DNA from: Chitinilyticum litopenaei DSM 21440
GTDB taxonomy: Bacteria > Pseudomonadota > Gammaproteobacteria > Burkholderiales > Chitinibacteraceae
Length of the DNA: 12,156 nt
Direction of reading: 5' to 3'
Assembly: GCF_000428145.1 (NCBI RefSeq)
Contig: NZ_ATZJ01000064.1
Coordinates: 1-12,156 of the forward strand
Position numbers and translations under genes: made by a program. Position 1 is the stretch's first letter. Each line of letters starts with the position of its first letter. A model generated the notes under the pieces. The model was not told the DNA's origin, searched no databases, and saw nothing but the letters and a program-made list of their open reading frames with translations. Positions 6,419-12,156 of the stretch are shown here, piece by piece.

Positions 6419-7792
6419 TCACCCGTCCTGGCGGTCCGGAAAAACCAGGGTGAAACAGGTCTGCTGCGCATTGCTGCTCACCCGTGCACTGCCGCGATGC
6501 AGCTGCATGATGGAGCGCACGATGGCGAGCCCCAGCCCGCCCGAGTCGCCCGCCTGATTTCTGGACGGGTCGCAGCGATAGAAACGCTCGAAAACAAAGC
6601 CGATCTTTTCCGGGGCAATCATCGGCCCCTCGTTCACGACGCTGACTTCGATGCGCTCGCCGGCCTGCCGGCTGGCGATGACGATGGGCTTGCCTGCGTC
6701 GCCATAGCGCAGGGCATTGGCCAGCAGATTGGCCAGGGCCCGCCGCAGCAGATCGGGTTCGGCCCAGAGCGGATGGCTGGCTTCGTTGATCAGGGTGATC
6801 TGGCGTTCCTCGGCCATGCCCTCGAAATACTCGCACAGCTGCCCGACCAGATCGTGCAGCGCTATCCGCTGCGGCCTGATCGAGGCATTGGCCTGCTCGG
6901 CGCGCGCGAGGAAGAGCATATTGTCCACCATGCGGGCCAGGCGTTCGTATTCTTCCTGGTTGGAGATCAGCAGGTTCTGGTAGTCATCCGGCGAGCGCTC
7001 CTGCTGCAGTGCCAGGCTGGTCTGGCCCATCAGATTGTTGAGCGGGGTGCGCATTTCATGCGCCAGATCTTCGGAAAAGCGCGAGAGCTGCAGAAAGCCG
7101 TTTTCCAGACGGACTAGCATCTGGTTGAGTGCTTCCGTCAGCGTTTTCAGCTCGTGATGCTGGCCGAAATGGGCAAGCCGCTGATCCAGATGCTGCACAT
7201 CGATGCTTGCCGCCTGTGCAGCCAGCTGCCGCACCGGCTGCAAGCCCCGGTAGCTCACCAGCCAGCCCAGGGCAAATGCCAGCACTGCGCCGATCAGCAC
7301 GGCAAAGCCCACCCGGAGTGCGTAGGCATTGAGCATTTGCTCGCGCTCGGCCAGCAGCTTGCCGGCAATGAGGGTGTAGCGCTGCGCGCCAAGCTCGACC
7401 GTCTGCACGGCGAGGCGCGCGGGGGATGAGCCGGACCAGTCCAGCAGGCGGGTTGCCGCTTGCTGCGGCACATGCGGAATGGGCAGTTGCTGGACATTCA
7501 CTTCAATGATCGCCCGGCCCTGCTCATTCAACACCCACAGCACATTGTCGCGATTGCCCAGCATGTTTTCATAAAGCTGCGGGCGCCGCCCCAGGGCATC
7601 GATGTCGCCGCCGTCGTCCATGATGGCGCGAATGCGCTCAATCCGCCCTTTCAGGGCCTGATCGTCGCGCCAGACAATTTCCTGCTGCAGCGACTGGTAG
7701 AGATAAATGCCGATCGCGCCAAACAGCACCACGCTGACCAAGGCAAACAGCGCGGCCAGCTGCACGCTGAGCTGGGCTGGCCAGCGCCTCAT
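6419..7792 (-). CDS. hprS: HprS-like sensor histidine kinase (heavy-metal/peroxide sensor group)
   Basis: A 457-residue inner-membrane kinase. Segments at about 10-32 and 160-180 span the membrane and bracket a periplasmic domain of about 125 residues. HAMP (about 180-234), the phospho-acceptor box EDLAHEMRTP (His245), N box NLLANALRYG (Asn359), FERFYRCDPSR and GGLGLAIV follow. WRDD after the first membrane segment and DLAHEMRTPLNNLMGQ resemble E. coli HprS (YedV) as I remember it. The start at 7792 overlaps the regulator stop as ATGA, so the genes are translationally coupled; an upstream in-frame ATG would add six residues. There is no cysteine before Cys320, although a membrane cysteine is reported as important for peroxide sensing in E. 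coli HprS. CusS is the alternative name; the linked hiuH favours HprS. Confidence 0.9.
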   Translation of the reverse strand: MRRWPAQLSVQLAALFALVSVVLFGAIGIYLYQSLQQEIVWRDDQALKGRIERIRAIMDDGGDIDALGRRPQLYENMLGNRDNVLWVLNEQGRAIIEVNVQQLPIPHVPQQAATRLLDWSGSSPARLAVQTVELGAQRYTLIAGKLLAEREQMLNAYALRVGFAVLIGAVLAFALGWLVSYRGLQPVRQLAAQAASIDVQHLDQRLAHFGQHHELKTLTEALNQMLVRLENGFLQLSRFSEDLAHEMRTPLNNLMGQTSLALQQERSPDDYQNLLISNQEEYERLARMVDNMLFLARAEQANASIRPQRIALHDLVGQLCEYFEGMAEERQITLINEASHPLWAEPDLLRRALANLLANALRYGDAGKPIVIASRQAGERIEVSVVNEGPMIAPEKIGFVFERFYRCDPSRNQAGDSGGLGLAIVRSIMQLHRGSARVSSNAQQTCFTLVFPDRQDG

Positions 7793-8460
7793 GCCTGCAC
7801 CTCCAGGCAATAGCCCATGCCGCGCAGGGTGTGGATCAGCTTCACCGGATAGGGGTCGTCGATCTTGGCGCGCAAGCGCCGGATGGCCACATCGACCACA
7901 TTGGTGTCGCTGTCAAAGTTCATGTTCCAGACCCGCGAGGCAATCAGGGTGCGCGACAACACCTCGCCTTCGCGGCTGATCAGCAGATGCAGCAGGGCGA
8001 ATTCCTTGTTGGTCAGGCTGATGCGTTCGCCCTGGCGGGTAACGCGGCGCTTCAGCAGATCAAGCTGCAGATCGGCCACTTCGAAGAATTCCGTTTCCCT
8101 GGGCGGGCCGCGCCGCAACAGGGTGCGCACGCGCGCCAGCAGTTCCGCATAGGAAAACGGCTTGATCAGATAATCGTCGGCGCCCAGCTCCAGCCCCTTC
8201 ACCCTGTCCTCGACCGCGTCGCGCGCAGTCAGAAACAGCACCGGCGTTGCCGATTTGCGGCGCAGGATCTGCAGCAGCTGCCAGCCATCCAGCCCCGGCA
8301 ACATCACATCCAGGATGACGAGGTCGAATTCATGCTCCTGGATCAGATGCTGGCCATCAAAGCCGTTGAGGGCAATGTCCACGACAAAGCCCGCCTCGCC
8401 CAGACCCTTGCGCAAATAGTCTGCCGCCTTGATTTCGTCTTCCACCACCAGGATTCGCAT
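7789..8460 (-). CDS. hprR: HprR-like response regulator (OmpR/CusR group)
   Basis: A 223-residue transcription factor: receiver domain (1-115) with acidic pocket Glu8-Asp9, phospho-acceptor Asp51, Thr78 and Lys100, then an OmpR-type winged helix (about 125-220). The DNA-contact segment NFDSDTNVVDVAIRRLRAK (181-199) is nearly the same as I recall for E. coli HprR/CusR, which predicts a shared binding site, and such a site is present upstream (8529-8546). The ATG at 8460 gives the normal family start MRILVVEDE; 23 further in-frame upstream residues have no family similarity. It is the first gene of a two-gene operon with the kinase. Its promoter region is shared with the divergent secreted protein/HIU hydrolase operon, the probable regulon. 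The ribosome binding site is weak. Confidence 0.93.
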   Translation of the reverse strand: MRILVVEDEIKAADYLRKGLGEAGFVVDIALNGFDGQHLIQEHEFDLVILDVMLPGLDGWQLLQILRRKSATPVLFLTARDAVEDRVKGLELGADDYLIKPFSYAELLARVRTLLRRGPPRETEFFEVADLQLDLLKRRVTRQGERISLTNKEFALLHLLISREGEVLSRTLIASRVWNMNFDSDTNVVDVAIRRLRAKIDDPYPVKLIHTLRGMGYCLEVQA

Positions 8461-8528
8461 TGTTTCTGACCCGCATTCGATAGCGCTTGAACAGCGCTGC
8501 CAGCATAGGCCGAAGTGCTGTGCCGGCA

Positions 8529-8546
8529 CATTACAAATATGTCATC
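8529..8546. promoter_or_regulatory. Predicted HprR/CusR-box operator
   Basis: CATTACAAATATGTCATC matches the E. coli HprR/CusR box CATTACAAAATTGTAATG at 14 of 18 positions, with the left half perfect. It lies 68 bp from the regulator start and 70 bp from the start of the divergent operon, so one site could control both. The regulator's recognition segment matches that of HprR/CusR, which supports the call. TTGACG at 8561-8566 could be the -35 of the rightward promoter, but no good -10 follows. Confidence 0.7.
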
Positions 8547-8616
8547 TCCAGGCAATCGGTTTGACGGGGCGCCTTGGGCAAGATGGCGACATCCGACAAC
8601 GCAGCAGGATTCGCTG

Positions 8617-9144
8617 ATGAAAACCCGACCGACACTCTGGCCCCTTGCAGGGCTGATCGCTTGCGCCGCTTTTGCTTCTGTCAATGCCGCGGCAAGCGAG
8701 CAGATCCTGCAGCAGAAAAACATGTCGCTGGCGCTGGCAAATCAATTGATCAACGCGACCCTGGCCGCCTGCCATGCCGAAAACCGCTCTGCGGTCGTCA
8801 CCGTGGTGGATCGCGGCGGCAATCTGCTGGCCGTGCAGCGCGATGATCAGGTTGGCCCGCACAACACCGAGGCCGCCCAGCGCAAAGCCTTTACCGCCCT
8901 GTCGACCAGGACACCCACCCGCTTGCTGGCCGAGCGGGCGCGCAGCACACCGGACTCGATCAATCTGGCAACGGTGGACAGCCTGTTGCTGATTGGCGGC
9001 GGTGTGCCGGTATTCAGCGGCAAGGACATCATCGGCGCCATCGGTGTCGGTGGTGCTGGCGGCGCAGTGCAGGATGAAAGCTGCGCACTCAAGGCCATTG
9101 AACAAGTTTTACCCCCCCACCAAACCGAGAGGAAGCAATCATGA
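8617..9144 (+). CDS. Exported GlcG/HbpS-family (heme-binding-like) protein
   Basis: A 175-residue protein of the GlcG/HbpS (DUF336) family with an N-terminal signal peptide (hydrophobic LAGLIACAAFASVNA, cleavage near 24-26), so it is probably periplasmic. Family blocks are VTVVDRGGNLLAVQRDD (61-77) and the glycine-rich GGVPVFSGKDIIGAIGVGGA (128-147), then QDESCA. The mature part has two cysteines (Cys52, Cys156) and few histidines (53, 81, 168). HbpS from Streptomyces binds heme and tunes the redox-sensing kinase SenS; GlcG itself has no firm function. The ATG at 8617 has AGGA seven bases upstream. Its stop overlaps the start of the HIU hydrolase (ATGA), so they form a coupled operon facing the two-component genes. 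Heme binding here is an inference. Confidence 0.88.
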   Translation: MKTRPTLWPLAGLIACAAFASVNAAASEQILQQKNMSLALANQLINATLAACHAENRSAVVTVVDRGGNLLAVQRDDQVGPHNTEAAQRKAFTALSTRTPTRLLAERARSTPDSINLATVDSLLLIGGGVPVFSGKDIIGAIGVGGAGGAVQDESCALKAIEQVLPPHQTERKQS

Positions 9145-9551
9145 CCAAATTCAAATCGCTGCTGGCCGGCGCCATTTTCAGCGGCCTTTCCACCCTGGCC
9201 ATGGCCGCCACGAACCCGCTCAGCGTGCATGTGCTCAACCTGCAGGATGGCCTGCCGTCGGCTGGCGTCACGGTCAAGCTGGAAAAGCAGGACGGTAAAA
9301 ACTGGGCGGTGCTCAACAGCGCCACGACCAACGAGCAAGGCCGCATCACCGCCCTGTACCCGAACGACAAGAAGCTGGAAAAAGGCGTATATCGCGTGAC
9401 CTTCCAGACTGGCGAGTGGTTTGCCAGGCAGAATGCGTCCACCTTCTTCCCGGAAATTCCGGTGATTTTCAATGTCGATGCCGCGGTGCCGCACTACCAC
9501 ATTCCGCTGCTGCTGAGCCCGTACGGCTTCTCGACCTATCGTGGCAATTAA
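9141..9551 (+). CDS. hiuH: Periplasmic 5-hydroxyisourate hydrolase (transthyretin-like)
   Basis: A 136-residue HIU hydrolase, the enzyme that opens 5-hydroxyisourate from uric acid oxidation to OHCU. A signal peptide (1-22, ending LAMA) predicts export, as for E. coli HiuH. The mature part has the family blocks PLSVHVLN (His30), GRI (Arg68), FFPEIPV and HYHIPLLLSPYG (His118, His120), and the C-terminal tetrapeptide. These supply the His, Arg and His expected at the active site. The C-terminus is YRGN instead of the signature YRGS. RBS AGAGGAAG precedes the ATG, which overlaps the stop codon of the upstream gene. In E. coli hiuH is divergent from hprRS and activated by it; the same orientation here, with an added gene, suggests the same control. 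No uricase or OHCU decarboxylase is in the window, so the role may be stress-related rather than purine catabolism. Confidence 0.95.
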   Translation: MTKFKSLLAGAIFSGLSTLAMAATNPLSVHVLNLQDGLPSAGVTVKLEKQDGKNWAVLNSATTNEQGRITALYPNDKKLEKGVYRVTFQTGEWFARQNASTFFPEIPVIFNVDAAVPHYHIPLLLSPYGFSTYRGN

Positions 9552-9596
9552 GGGCAAAACCAGCCCCGATCATGTCTCTCTTTCAGAAACCCTTTT

Positions 9597-9625
9597 CGTC
9601 ATGCCCGCGCAGGCGGGCATCCAGA
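9597..9625 (-). repeat. 29-bp palindromic intergenic repeat, copy 3
   Basis: It runs CGTCATGCCC... to ...GGGCATCCAGA, the reverse orientation of copies 1, 2 and 4. It begins 46 bp past the hiuH stop codon and forms an inverted pair with 9651-9679. Confidence 0.8.
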
Positions 9626-9650
9626 GCAAAGCTTGATTTCACAACCGTCA

Positions 9651-9679
9651 TCTGGATTCCCGCGTACGCGGGAATGACG
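9651..9679 (+). repeat. 29-bp palindromic intergenic repeat, copy 4 (dRS3-like core)
   Basis: Its core ATTCCC-GCGTACGC-GGGAAT (9657-9676) fits the neisserial dRS3 formula ATTCCC-N8-GGGAAT exactly, and the eight-base spacer is itself palindromic. Together with copy 3 it can form a long cruciform or an RNA hairpin at the 3' end of the hiuH transcript. Confidence 0.8.
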
Positions 9680-9772
9680 CTTCTGAAGCAGAGACATCGT
9701 CAGGAAACCAGTTTGGCAGTCATCCGCTGACAGCGGCATTCACCGCCCAAGCTGATGGGTAGCCAGCTCAAG

Positions 9773-9806
9773 AAAAGGCTGCAATCCGGAAAGATTGCAG
9801 CCTTTT
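9773..9806. terminator. Strong bidirectional intrinsic terminator
   Basis: Arm AAAAGGCTGCAATC (9773-9786), six-base loop CGGAAA, then the perfect complement GATTGCAGCCTTTT (9793-9806). The A tract on one side and T tract on the other allow termination on both strands. It probably ends the hiuH operon and insulates the next gene. Confidence 0.85.
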
Positions 9807-9977
9807 CGCGCAATCGCCAGAAGCCATGGCAACGCGCCGTCCCAGCCCGCCCGGCAAGGCCACCAGCTGCGATGGGATGCAGGCCAGTCGACCGAAACAC
9901 CGTCTGCCTGCAAGGCCTTGCCCCACTCCCTTCGCCATGGCGGCGCCGCATCTCTGCAGCCTGTGTGCCGTCGCTCA

Positions 9978-10007
9978 CTGACGCCAGCATTTCATTTCCC
10001 TCATAAT
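9978..10007 (+). promoter_or_regulatory. Probable sigma70 promoter for the exported protein gene at 10134
   Basis: CTGACG (9978-9983) and CATAAT (10002-10007) are spaced 18 bp. Transcription would start near 10014, giving a leader of about 120 nt before the ATG at 10134. Confidence 0.4.
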
Positions 10008-10133
10008 CCTGCTCAGTCTATGCCTGCCGCCGTGTTTCTCGGCAGCCTAGAAGCACGGCTTGCCCTGCCCTGTTCGGCCTGCGGCCAGGCAAACCCGGCC
10101 ATTCAACCTGACTCGACCCTGGATCGCCCCCGC

Positions 10134-11129
10134 ATGAAACTGAAACTGCTGACTCTCTCCCTGCCGGCGCTGCTGCTGGCCAACGCGCACGCGGCCGAGC
10201 CGCAGGCGACACCGCCGCAATGCCTGCTGGCCGCTCAGGGCGGCACGGCCGTACCGGACAAGAATGGCGATTTCGATCTGGAAAAATGCCTGAGCAAGGC
10301 CGGCAGCCCCAACTTCAGCCGCAAGGGCAAGACGCTGACCGTGTTCCTGGCCAATGGCAAAAAGGCGGTGTTCAAGAACAGCAAGAGCGAAGAAGGCGAT
10401 TCGGTTTATACCTACGCCGGCTTTGATCCGGCAACGGGGCTGCATCAGGTGAGTTTTTTTGAGGACAACCCGGAATGGCCGAGCGTGGGCTATACCCTGC
10501 TGGACCCGAACGCCGGCCAGCTGGGACATGTTTACGGTCAGCTGCCAGCCCATGCGGTATCGCCCGACCGGCAGTGGGTCGTCAGCAGCCGCAACTGTGG
10601 CATGGATAGCTGCAGCATCACCGACTCCATCGCCATCAGCCGGCTCCCGGCCCGTGGCATGCGCGGTGAGGTGAAGGACAGCGAGCTCATCATCCCCGCT
10701 GATGTGCCGGAAGAGCAACGCGGGCAAGGCAATGGCGACGTGACCATTGTCGGCGTAGCGTGGTTGTCGCCGCAACAGGCCCAGCTTGAAATCAGCTGCC
10801 GCAACAGCACCAGCGGCAAGCTGCACAAGGATCAGGTGAGCCTTAGCCAGAGCGGCGAACGCTGGGCGCTGGAGCGCACTCCCTGCGTGACCGTGGCATC
10901 GGCTGGCAAGGGCAAACAGGCCGTCGCCGATACCTCACGCAGCACTGGCAGCCTGCGCGCCGGCATGAGCCTGGACGAGGTGGAAAAACTGTTCGGCCGC
11001 GCCGCCGACGGCTTCAAGATCAACCCGCTGGCGCTGCTGGGCAAAAAGGAAATCACCCGCGTGTGGAAGGGCAGGAACGGCCAGGTGGAAGTGGTGTTCG
11101 TCGGTGACGTGGTCAGCAGCTGGCGCTGA
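10134..11129 (+). CDS. Exported protein of unknown function with BamE-like C-terminal segment
   Basis: A 331-residue protein I do not recognise as a whole. The ATG at 10134 gives a clear signal peptide (MKLKLLTLSLPALLLANAHA, cleaved after residue 20), so the mature protein is periplasmic or secreted. An in-frame ATG at 10020 would bury this signal and is unlikely. The mature part has six cysteines (30, 52, 155, 160, 222, 251), an even number compatible with disulfides, and a beta-rich middle (about 65-255). The last 60 residues, from LRAGMSLDEVEKLFGRA to VEVVFVGDVVSSW, follow the pattern of BamE/SmpA-like modules (a 'GM...V..lfG' helix, then strands ending in V.F....V..W). That is a pattern match, not proof of a BamE link. 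It is preceded by a terminator and its own likely promoter, so it is a separate unit from hiuH. The ribosome binding site is weak. Confidence 0.75.
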   Translation: MKLKLLTLSLPALLLANAHAAEPQATPPQCLLAAQGGTAVPDKNGDFDLEKCLSKAGSPNFSRKGKTLTVFLANGKKAVFKNSKSEEGDSVYTYAGFDPATGLHQVSFFEDNPEWPSVGYTLLDPNAGQLGHVYGQLPAHAVSPDRQWVVSSRNCGMDSCSITDSIAISRLPARGMRGEVKDSELIIPADVPEEQRGQGNGDVTIVGVAWLSPQQAQLEISCRNSTSGKLHKDQVSLSQSGERWALERTPCVTVASAGKGKQAVADTSRSTGSLRAGMSLDEVEKLFGRAADGFKINPLALLGKKEITRVWKGRNGQVEVVFVGDVVSSWR

Positions 11130-11149
11130 TCCTGCGCCAAGGCCAGGAA

Positions 11150-11179
11150 TCGGCAAGGGGCAGCAGGCGCCCTTGCCGA
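11150..11179. terminator. GC-rich stem-loop after the gene at 10134
   Basis: TCGGCAAGGG (11150-11159) pairs perfectly with CCCTTGCCGA (11170-11179) around a ten-base loop. There is no T tract, so it may end transcription poorly or act as an mRNA-protecting hairpin between this gene and the next. Confidence 0.5.
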
Positions 11180-11257
11180 ATGGCAGTTCCTGTTGCCGAT
11201 TTCATCCGGCGCGAATCTGCAGAAAATCCGGATGCCCTCATTGCGCGAGCCTTATCC

Positions 11258-11719
11258 ATGCTGAAAAAAACCGCTTTGACTAGCCTGGCAGTCATCGCCG
11301 CAGCAGTTCTGGGCGTTCAATTCATCATTCTGCCGTCAGGTGAAAAACCGCTCATAAACGACCTGTCAGCAAACATACCGATCGCATCAACGCTGGAAGT
11401 AAACAGCAGTATGCTTGGCAACTGCACATCAGCGATTTACCGGACAAACTACAAGCCCCTGCGCGCAGGCGAGAGCAGCCACAGCAGCCGATTTGAGCCA
11501 TGGCAAGAGACTCCGATCCCTGTGTCGCTGAAAGACGGAACTTCGCTGAAAACCAGGCTGATCTACGCCAGTTGTGAATTCACACCGCAAAGCCAGCAGC
11601 AATTTTCCGCTGCGCTCGACAGCCCCGGTTCGCTTTACAGCTACTCGACCAGACTCGATGCATTTCTGTTGCTGCAACCTGAAACCGGCACGCTGTTCCA
11701 CATCCGGCAAGGCAAGTAA
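11258..11719 (+). CDS. Small membrane-anchored or exported hypothetical protein
   Basis: A 153-residue protein with no family I can name. The ATG at 11258 gives MLKK followed by a hydrophobic stretch (about 6-25) without an obvious cleavage site, so it is likely an N-terminal anchor with the rest in the periplasm. The outer part has two cysteines (56 and 106) that could form one disulfide, a Ser-rich stretch near 73-78, and ends in LFHIRQGK. An earlier in-frame ATG at 11180 would add 26 polar residues before the hydrophobic segment and overlaps the stem-loop, so I prefer the later start. The ribosome binding site is weak. It follows another exported protein gene by 128 bp on the same strand and precedes a third interrupted one, so it may belong to a small cluster of envelope proteins. 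Confidence 0.65.
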   Translation: MLKKTALTSLAVIAAAVLGVQFIILPSGEKPLINDLSANIPIASTLEVNSSMLGNCTSAIYRTNYKPLRAGESSHSSRFEPWQETPIPVSLKDGTSLKTRLIYASCEFTPQSQQQFSAALDSPGSLYSYSTRLDAFLLLQPETGTLFHIRQGK

Positions 11720-11799
11720 ACGTGCGAATTTACAACCATCGACCATTTTCTGTGCCAACAGCCAACGGCTTGCTCACTCATCCGGGAGTCACACCTGCC

Positions 11800-11889
11800 A
11801 TGCCCATCACACTGAAACTCATCGCCACGACGGTTTGGTGCAGCCTGCCCTTTTTTGTCGGCGCCTTGCAGCTACCTGCTAGTGCATAG
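11800..11889 (+). pseudogene. Signal-peptide stub of an exported protein cut by an IS element
   Basis: The ATG at 11800 is preceded by GGGAG (11784-11788). It begins a 29-residue frame that is almost a complete signal peptide: MPITLKL, a hydrophobic core WCSLPFFVGALQL, then PASA. It stops at TAG (11887-11889), exactly where the IS630-type sequence begins. The rest of the gene, if still present, lies beyond the element and outside the window. The function cannot be inferred. A natural 29-residue peptide is possible but less likely given the insertion. Confidence 0.5.
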
Positions 11890-12156
11890 GGCGGAACAAA
11901 TCTTTACTTATTAGGTCATTGTTTACATGCGACGACCAATGACCCTTTCACTCTCCGAGGCCGATCTCCAAGAATTGACAACCTGGGTTCGCCGCGGCTC
12001 GACACCACAAAAGCAGGCGCTGCGCGCCCGCATCATCCTCATGACCGCCGAAGGCGTTCCCAGTAAGGAAATCGCCCTGCAATTGCGCACAACCGCGCCC
12101 ACCATCATGTTGTGGCGACGCCGTTTCCTCGAAGCCGGCGTTGCCGGCTTGCGCCA
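11889..12156 (+). mobile_element. IS630-family insertion sequence, left end, partial
   Basis: The transposase start at 11927 and the short AT-rich leader mark the left part of an IS630-type element. These elements insert at TA and duplicate it; candidate TA sites are 11880-11881 and 11887-11888. The right end and the inverted repeat partner are outside the window, so the exact border cannot be fixed. Confidence 0.6.
11927..12156 (+). CDS. IS630-family transposase, N-terminal part
   Basis: The frame is open from the ATG at 11927 to the window edge (76 complete codons, no stop). The visible part is the DNA-binding region: a helical segment (about 8-40, with QKQALRARIILMTAEG), then a helix-turn-helix (about 45-72) with SKEIALQL and TIMLWRRRFLEAGVAGL. 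This layout is typical of IS630-family transposases; the DDE catalytic domain must lie to the right. A second in-frame ATG four codons in is an alternative start. Transcription runs in the same direction as the gene it interrupts. Whether the element is intact cannot be told from here. Confidence 0.8.
   Translation, partial: MRRPMTLSLSEADLQELTTWVRRGSTPQKQALRARIILMTAEGVPSKEIALQLRTTAPTIMLWRRRFLEAGVAGLR

Larger units (their letters stand above)
9552..10133. other. Intergenic region: repeats, terminator, promoter
   Basis: This 582-bp gap holds two inverted copies of the 29-bp palindromic repeat, a strong terminator (9773-9806) and a probable promoter (9978-10007). The frame of the next gene stays open back to 9795, but that part runs through the terminator and has no ribosome binding site, so I treat it as noncoding. 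Confidence 0.65.

Noticed and set aside
6419..8460. Naming the two-component pair CusRS (copper)
   Set aside because: HprRS and CusRS are close relatives that share a binding site. The divergent hiuH gene and the WRDD and MGQ segments of the kinase favour HprRS, and no cus efflux genes are present. A copper response cannot be excluded.
9795..10133. N-terminal extension of the exported protein at 10134
   Set aside because: It starts inside the terminator hairpin and would place 113 residues before a clear signal peptide.

Overview
The window reads as chromosomal DNA of a GC-rich Gram-negative bacterium, most likely a betaproteobacterium. The evidence is about 60% GC in most genes, a periplasmic 5-hydroxyisourate hydrolase next to an HprRS-type two-component system, an FdhF/YdeP plus FdhD pair, and intergenic palindromes that fit the neisserial dRS3 formula ATTCCC-N8-GGGAAT. 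The taxon is an inference; no rRNA or other marker gene is present.

Layout. (1) 1-437: no convincing gene; one copy of a 29-bp palindromic repeat. (2) 438-3948, minus strand: an FdhF/YdeP-family molybdopterin oxidoreductase, then a 460-bp nest of four kinds of inverted repeat, then fdhD, whose product sulfurates the Mo cofactor of formate dehydrogenases. (3) About 4200-6080: an AT-rich island carrying a single AIPR-family (abortive infection/phage resistance) gene. On its right edge lies a GC-rich small ORF that may be the tail of a gene displaced by the insertion. (4) 6419-9551: an oxidative-stress module. An HprS-like sensor kinase and HprR-like regulator (minus strand, overlapping by ATGA) face a divergent operon of an exported GlcG/HbpS-like protein and periplasmic HIU hydrolase (also overlapping by ATGA). 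An 18-bp palindrome close to the published HprR/CusR box sits midway between the two start codons. (5) 9552-10133: two inverted palindromic repeats, a strong bidirectional terminator and a likely promoter. (6) 10134-11889: genes for two exported or membrane-anchored proteins of unknown function and the signal-peptide stub of a third, interrupted by (7) an IS630-family element that runs off the right edge.

The most interesting part is region 4. The core HprRS-HiuH arrangement is known from E. coli, but here an HbpS/GlcG-like secreted protein is placed first in the target operon. The kinase also has no cysteine in its periplasmic or membrane part, whereas a membrane cysteine has been reported as important for peroxide sensing by E. 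coli HprS. HbpS of Streptomyces is an accessory redox sensor for a two-component system (SenS-SenR), so a similar three-part sensor is a testable idea here. The solitary AIPR island is the second point of interest.
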